From: Harmothoe impar
Lineage: Eukaryota > Annelida > Polychaeta > Phyllodocida > Polynoidae
Direction: 5' to 3'
NCBI GenBank assembly: GCA_947462335.1
Contig: OX381710.1
Location: 24,149,772-24,213,771, forward strand
DNA: 64,000 nt
The position numbers were made by a program, and so were the translations under genes. The notes below the pieces were generated by a model. It was given only the letters and a program-made list of their open reading frames with translations. It was not told the DNA's origin and did not search any database. How positions within the stretch are numbered: the first letter of the stretch is position 1; each line of letters starts with the position of its first letter. Shown here piece by piece: positions 58,081-64,000 of this stretch.

Positions 58081-59492
58081 GACTTAAGGTTCAGGCCAAT
58101 CCAATAAACATCAAAATAGCCTCTAGTCGGCGATTACAGTAACTAGCCGCGGGACCCGCTGCCACACTATACACCCACAATAAACCTCCCGTACCCAGGT
58201 GCTAATTTCACTGGTAGAGGCCACGCTATATATGGTCTGGGGCGCTGGTGTACTCCGTCTGTGAGTGGTGTTCTTTGACTTAGCAGCTAGTCTGAGAATG
58301 GTCTGGAGCACCAGTGTTCAAGGCTTGTTTGTTTGAGAGGGTATTGAGGAATATATGGCTAGAAAGGGTTTGACCTCACACAAGGCAGCCCAGTATACTC
58401 TACATCCAATGCATAATTTGATGATATTAACTCATGGGGGTGTGGTATACAACAATGTAATCATCAGCCATACAATAACGTATCCCCAATAGAAGTGTCA
58501 TCAACTTAACTAGAATATGTAACTTGTTATTTTGTGAAGTCGAAGGTTAGGAGTTCTATCATGACATATGCAACTTAATTAAGACTCTCTCAAAGTGCTA
58601 TTGCTCACCATATATGTATAAATATGAACACACATGTAATGGAACCACCCACGGTCCCGGGCCAGGGTCACATGCACTACTGTAAGTAGGGGTGGATTTA
58701 GTTCTAGGAAAACAAACTTAGCTTCGACTTTAAAGTCATTACTGTAATTGCATCTTTTTTCAATAGTGTTACCGCTTTTAACATCCTAGTTCCAGCACGG
58801 CTCGGTTCACCTTTATAGAAGTACAGTAGAAGTTACCAAATCGTACTAAATCCACGGCCACCAATGCCAAGTTTAGAGGTTATGTTAAATGCATTCCGTA
58901 CACGTGTATGGTTGCAATGAGAACCAACCAATTCAACGGAACATATCTTACATGCTCTGAGACTTATCTCCAGATATTGAAACATTTATTTTGACATTTT
59001 CACAATGTTCACTTTGGGTTTACACAGGTTCAAAACCCTTATTGCTATTTATATTATATTGCCTGATTATCATGCCCCTCCTGAATTATTATAATATCAC
59101 AGGGTGTGTGTCACAAACATTATTGTGTCCTATAGCACTACTATGTACATGTCTGCAATTCACTCCCAGGGCTTCACCATTGACTCTGGGAACCTAAGGT
59201 CTGAATGGTACATAGAGTTGAAAAGGAATGGTGTACATGCCGCCTGTATGCTCCAGATTGACTGGGTTGAGGTCCCGTTCAGGTATAGGCTCAGACCTAG
59301 CTCCTACTATATAACAGGCTACCATGACCCAGGGCCCCCTCTTATACCTGTCCAAGCATTGATTTCCTATCGAGGTATTACGGGTAGCACGCCATGCAAA
59401 TAGTCAATAGTAGACGGACGATCTCTGATCTTTGACTGAATTGCTCCGCTCAATACATGCTTTGCCCTGCTTATTGATTAGCAGTCAGTCGC
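58081..59492. other. No gene confidently seen
   Basis: AT-rich. 59170-59279 has an acceptor-like CCCAG, an open frame and a CAG-GTATAG donor-like end, but no family match. Confidence 0.35.
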
Positions 59493-59728
59493 TAACCCTT
59501 TAAGGGCCGGATACTACTTTAATGTGCTAGGCCCTTTGTTGTCATGATGGATGAATGCATCACTGCCTGGCGAGTGCATCATGTCGAATCGTACGGAGTA
59601 TATAAACCATCTAGGGTTGACATGATGCATGAGTGAAGTCCTGACCAGTAGCCTCACTCCAGGGCTGTGTTCATGCGCTATGACGACAAATGGCACATGA
59701 ACGCACTATGCGGCCCCTAAAGGGATAG
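59493..59728. mobile_element. Nested-palindrome MITE, copy 30
   Basis: TAACCCTTTAAGGGCCGGAT at left and ACTATGCGGCCCCTAAAGGG at right, with the central TAGGGTTGACATGATGCATG. Confidence 0.9.
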
Positions 59729-60618
59729 ACAGCCTCAATAAAACATCGGGAATAGAATTTAATTACCCACACTCCGACTCCAAACAAACATAAGGAGGTT
59801 CTTATTACATCTAAGATTTGTTATTCTATAAACAAGATACAGTCTATAGAACCCACATGAGCTGTAGACTTATAATTACAGCCATTGTCAAAATCATTTC
59901 CTGCTTTTTCAGAAGGTATGATTTTTAAAAAAACTGACCAGTGAAGTCAAGTGGTACCACTTGACTGCAACAGTTTATATATTGAACACCAATCCTGGAA
60001 TATCAACAGGAAGGGGGAATAAGCTATAACTATTGAGTATAACGTTCACAACATGCTATCATAAATTAAATCAGTTTCTTATCGTTTCTCATAGTACCGG
60101 AGGATCATTAAGCTATCAGTACAATGTATCAGTGACCACAGTGCAGTAGGTACACTAGTTAGGTTGATAAAGGTGGGTGCCTTATACTTTCGTTTTTGTT
60201 GCATTAAATCCCAGCTACAAACCCATTGTACGACAAGATGTAGGGAGTAAATGCCATGGTATATTGGTCTAAAATCCATCCCCTGAATGGCCAATAACAG
60301 AAACCAAACTGTTTTGTTGCCTTGTACCTTGCCATAAATCCCCACTATTTGTATCCTTCCGAATTACTGTTATCTCATGGAAACGTACTTAGCATTGGAT
60401 TATCATACAGTATGGCATTATGTGCCCCAGAAAAAAGGTGATATTCTGAAGTATCTCACTTGAGGTACTCAGACACTAGGGCGCTATGCATCGATTTACT
60501 ACTGAAATATAGTTAACAAGGGAGTGCCGCATATCTCTGCAGGATCGATGCCTTAGATATGGCATTGATTTGTTTATAATTGATAAAGTACAAGGCTATT
60601 TCATCTAGTGTAGGCCCT
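59729..60618. other. No gene seen
   Basis: AT-rich; nothing recognised. Confidence 0.4.
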
Positions 60619-60867
60619 TTAACCCTTTTAGAGTTGTATACTAGTAGGTGTTTATTATATCTTTTGTTGTCATGATGCATGAATGCAGGCATGGCGATTA
60701 ACTCGCCAGGAATACATTCATTCCCAAGTATTTCAACTGCATAGGGTCGGTATGCTGCTGCAATGCATCAATGGAGAGTTACTTACCAGGGCTGCATTCG
60801 TGACAATATAGGCCTAGGGCTGAATACATTAAAGCAGTAGCCAATGCTGCCCTTATAAAGGGTTAAT
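60619..60867. mobile_element. Nested-palindrome MITE, copy 31
   Basis: TTTAACCCTTTTAGAG at left, CCTTATAAAGGGTTAAT at right, with the GTCATGATGCATGAATGCAG and TAGGGTCGGTATGCTGC modules. Confidence 0.85.
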
Positions 60868-61677
60868 TCACCTAATTCACTGAAAGTCTATTATACATAG
60901 AGCCACCGTCATATTCCTCCCACCTGTATACATGCTATACACATGGAGTGAAAAGACATGCACATGCATGCCAACACCATTATACATGTGTATGTAAAGT
61001 TCTCAATGCATTAGCTACAAGCTAATTAACAAATGACTGAAGAGCGATACTGTTGTACCCCTCCTTTAGTGTCAGCTTTTCCTGACTCTTTATACAACTA
61101 CATTTTTGTATAATGGAATGTGTGTATACATTATAACACCATGCCATGCATAAAAGCATGTTGATACGAATCGGACGTGCTAATTGTTTCAATGACAATT
61201 TCATATACTATAGATACAGCTTGAGTCGATACAAGCACTTGAAGTAGACATTGGTATTTGACCAGGTAGATATTGAGATCTATCCTGATAAGATTGGAGA
61301 AGACCTCCCTGGTTAGAAGGACCTGAGTGTGGCTATATACATGCAGTACTGTGGTGGTGAACAGAGGGGGACTGCCCATGGCAAACATGTCACCTTGGGG
61401 GCTGACATAACAAACGGGGGGCTACATGGCCACGAGCACCGACCAACACTCACACCTGCCCCCCTTGTAACGTTTCCTCTGCCACCTTTCTCCACACCAG
61501 GGCTGATATTAAACAAATCTTTTTCATTGATGGGCGTGAGGTGGGGGCCCAGGTAACGGGACCAATGGGAACTGTTTGTACTGTACCGGAGCTGTGTCAA
61601 TGGCTCGACAAATACTGCTCGTGACCCCGTCATTACTACACACTTAGGGATTTCCTCGTCGGTGCCGAGGAATGTAT
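60868..61677. other. No gene seen
   Basis: AT-rich to about 61300, then GC-richer (61320-61660) with no recognised exon. Confidence 0.4.
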
Positions 61678-61910
61678 AACCCTTTAAGGGCCGCACAGTG
61701 CTTGAATGAGATATGCACTAATGCAGCCCAGGTGTGTAAGTCACCAGTCCTGCATTCAAGCACCATGCCCACCCTACTAGGTTCATACACCCTAAGGGTT
61801 GTCATAAGGCATGAATGCAGCACTGAATAATTAGTAACCAAAGCTGCATTCATGCATCATGGCGACCAAGGGCATAGTACATTAAAGTACCATGAGGGCC
61901 TTACAGGGAC
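61678..61910. mobile_element. Nested-palindrome MITE, copy 32
   Basis: TAACCCTTTAAGGGCCGCAC at left, TTGTCATAAGGCATGAATGC and GCTGCATTCATGCATCATGG, ending CATGAGGGCCTTACAGGG. Confidence 0.85.
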
Positions 61911-61945
61911 AGGGCATTGTCAGCCCCGCCATGTCAATACTACAG

Positions 61946-62242
61946 TTACTGTACAATGTGACCGCTGTCTTAGAGGTGCCAGGTGAATCGATGGCGGACA
62001 AAAGCTTTGCAGCTCTCTCTAAAGAGTGCAATACAATTTGGGAGTTGTTAGCCGCACGGCAAACACCAAACGCGCCAGAGGATGGAATGTCTACAAGACG
62101 CCGTGTCCGCGTGAGTTATCCTCCCCAGTCTAGCCTGCATTCTGCCAGGGGCAATGTAGACTTTGGATTTAAATCTCAACGATACAGATTTGAGAACCTG
62201 AGCCAAAGTTACCAAGGTATTCAGCTAGAGTTGTCTGAACCA
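61946..62242 (+). CDS. Possible unidentified coding exon
   Basis: A 99-codon open stretch lies between an acceptor-like TACTACAG and a donor-like CCA-GTAAGC. It has balanced, protein-like composition (for example MADKSFAALSKECNTIWELL and STRRRVRVSYPPQ). No family is recognised and it is not an FGF core exon. It begins just right of a MITE copy, and an upstream in-frame ATG (61892) lies in the MITE itself. It could be a chance frame. Confidence 0.25.
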
Positions 62243-62596
62243 GTAAGCTTTCGGTTCTAATTCGCTGGTGTTTATTAATCTTTTTTGTTGTTGGTTCCTG
62301 ATACTCCCTAAAAAGTCTATAGACGTGTCGAAAACTACTTCGGAGAAAGGCCCGCGTAAGCTACGTTGTTATACATGTATAGAAGATTGATAAAAGTTTA
62401 GAACTGTCTATAGTCTAGCCCTTCAGGGACAATGCTACCACTGAGACAACCCTCTTTATTTTATTCTCTGATAACGCAGGCTAAGATCAAGACTTTAACA
62501 GCGTGACGAGGAAGTAATATCGTCAGCAGTGAGAATCAACACGATGAGATATGAAGCCAATTTGGGAAGCCACATTGTTAGTATAACGGGGATATG

Positions 62597-62812
62597 ACCC
62601 TTTTAAGGCCGAATAGTGCCTTACTGTGATTTGCTCGTCATGATGCATGAAGGCATACTTAACAGGTCTACTTCCCAGGGCTGCAATCATGAAGCATGCT
62701 GGCCCTTCAAGAATGTATCAACCTCGTATAATGATGCTTGAATGCAGCCCTGGAGAGCCAATCGGCAGGGCTGCATTCATGCATCATGACAACAAAGCCA
62801 TGGATGGGTTAA
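62597..62812. mobile_element. Nested-palindrome MITE, copy 33
   Basis: ACCCTTTTAAGGCCGAATAG at left, ATGATGCTTGAATGCAGCCC and GGGCTGCATTCATGCATCAT, ending GGATGGGTTAAG. Confidence 0.85.
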
Positions 62813-64000
62813 GCAAAAGAATTCTGGAATCAACTGATGTAGCCATATCGACAGTAAGTGGAGAACCAAGCAACATATGACTTTCTGAAGCCACATGGAC
62901 ATTACGGCATCAGTGGTGGACGCCAGCTCGTCATTATGTGCCAAATCAGTTTACCATCTGGGCATTGGCTATATAGCCATGTCAGAGAGTGGTTACTGTC
63001 ACAATAGGTGGAAAGTCCCAAATACAGATGCTCCACTATTAAGTATACGACATTAAACTGGTGTTCGTAGACAAAGTTTAAGTATTCCGAAGCCAGCCGA
63101 AACTAGCTATTTTGAAGCCACATAGGAAGCCACATGATAAATCCTTTCAACACACAACTCAACTATTCCGAAGCCAAATTGGAAGCCACATGGTTACTGG
63201 TAGTCCTTTCAAACCACAGCTCAAATACTAGATAGTTATTCCTTTCAAACACTCTTTTCTGAAGCCATATTGGAAGCCACATGAATAGTGAGTGAGTATG
63301 TTAGTTAACACCAGGAGAAGTTGGTTGTCCGTCATTCTGCAGACTCGCAGGTCATATGGAAAGAAAACGCATTTCACCTGGGGGGAAGCACATTGTGGAG
63401 TACCATTTTACACCGATTATGTGAAATTTGTATGCATGATTTGTTCTAATACGCTTCTAACAGTATTATTACACACGTAGTCCCCTATATGTTTCATGTG
63501 ACACTATGTTTTGTTTGCATTAACCAAACTATCCAAAGGCTTCACCAGACACTTAACTCTATAGCTGCACCTTTATGTAGCCTATGGATAGTGAGTAGGG
63601 CATTAAGCAGGCCGTGGAGGAGTGGTGACTATTGCGCAGTTGGTACACCTAAGTGGTGGCTGGGTATCCTCCAGCAGCAGGCTGGAGTAGGCTGGATCCC
63701 ATCCACTACACACCACCCCCTACTCCCACCCCCTCTATACCACTACAGCATTGATATGGTTTCACATACTTGAGCGAGTGCACCTCTAGATAATTCAGAA
63801 ATGAAAGACCAAGAAGGTTACCCAAATTGCCTCATTGAATATACTCTTTCAAGTATTCTCTGGCGACAGATAAGGCCCCTTTGGACGTATACATTTAAGA
63901 TGTCCGGAATCGCCTCCGGGTAGCTTTAGTGCTCATGGTTTTACTTGGATAAACTATTGCTTGTAGCAGGTAAATGCAAGGAGGGCCTCACACGATAAGA
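62813..64000. other. No gene seen; dispersed GAAGCCACAT motifs
   Basis: GAAGCCANNTTGGAAGCCAC-type motifs recur at about 62550, 63093-63133, 63168-63192 and 63262-63282, separated by related TCCTTTCAAACAC stretches, suggesting a decayed about 70-90-bp repeat. Nothing coding was recognised to the window end. Confidence 0.45.

Noticed and set aside
59170..59279. Open stretch GFTIDSGNLRSEWYIELKRN between CCCAG and CAG-GTATAG
   Set aside because: Exon-like in outline, but no family match and only weak splice signals.
1..64000. tRNA, rRNA and CRISPR arrays
   Set aside because: No T-loop (GGTTCGAATCC-like), rRNA core motif or repeat-spacer pattern was found by eye. The regular repeats are tandem minisatellites without unique spacers.

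Overview
The window looks like nuclear DNA of an invertebrate bilaterian. It is AT-moderate, intron- and repeat-dominated, full of minisatellites, MITE-like elements and long poly(G)/poly(C) runs, and has almost no coding sequence. I cannot name the species; a lancelet or a lophotrochozoan would both fit. Most long open frames are by-products of tandem repeats or start at non-ATG codons. Only three short segments look like genuine coding exons, all bounded by consensus splice sites.

Genes. On the minus strand, 47539-47754 is a first exon encoding a mitochondrial presequence plus one membrane segment. 13838-13985 is a second exon encoding the conserved FASVEYEG...MTPQDF block of the MICU (mitochondrial calcium uptake) family. 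Both junctions are phase 0, so I read them as exons 1 and 2 of one MICU2/3-type gene with a 33.55 kb first intron. On the plus strand, 51186-51552 is the first coding exon of a secreted fibroblast growth factor. It ends in phase 1 just after a residue pattern equivalent to the exon-1 end of FGF9/16/20. The two genes diverge head to head about 3.4 kb apart. The same divergent pairing exists in humans for MICU2-FGF9 and MICU3-FGF20, so this appears to be an ancient conserved microsynteny. The remaining exons of both genes lie outside the window or were not recognised.

Promoters. The MICU start region carries an NRF-1 motif, an ETS/GABP motif and a YY1-type motif over the ATG, the usual combination for nuclear genes of mitochondrial proteins. 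Between the genes, and 5' of the FGF start codon, is a GC-rich stretch (about 49.6-51.2 kb) that probably holds the FGF promoter and 5' UTR.

Repeats. About 33 diverged copies of one nested-palindrome MITE (ends CCCTTTAAGGG...CCCTTAAAGGG, often flanked by TTAA) are spread through the window. Other elements are three PIF/Harbinger-like MITEs with TTA target duplications, one of them inserted exactly in the MICU exon 1 splice donor; a pair of about 0.88 kb CACTGTAAAA elements; a young polyadenylated retrocopy with a 16-bp target duplication and a 31-nt A tail; small TA-flanked MITEs; and a 590-bp fold-back at the left edge. At least eight minisatellites are present, four with units of about 29-32 bp. 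One of these forms the 3' splice-site region of MICU intron 1, and another (33.37-34.66 kb) is open on both strands.

Layout: 1-13.8 kb is sequence 3' of MICU exon 2 (intron 2 or beyond); 14-47.5 kb is MICU intron 1; 47.5-51.2 kb is the divergent intergenic/promoter region; 51.6-64 kb is FGF intron 1 or downstream sequence.
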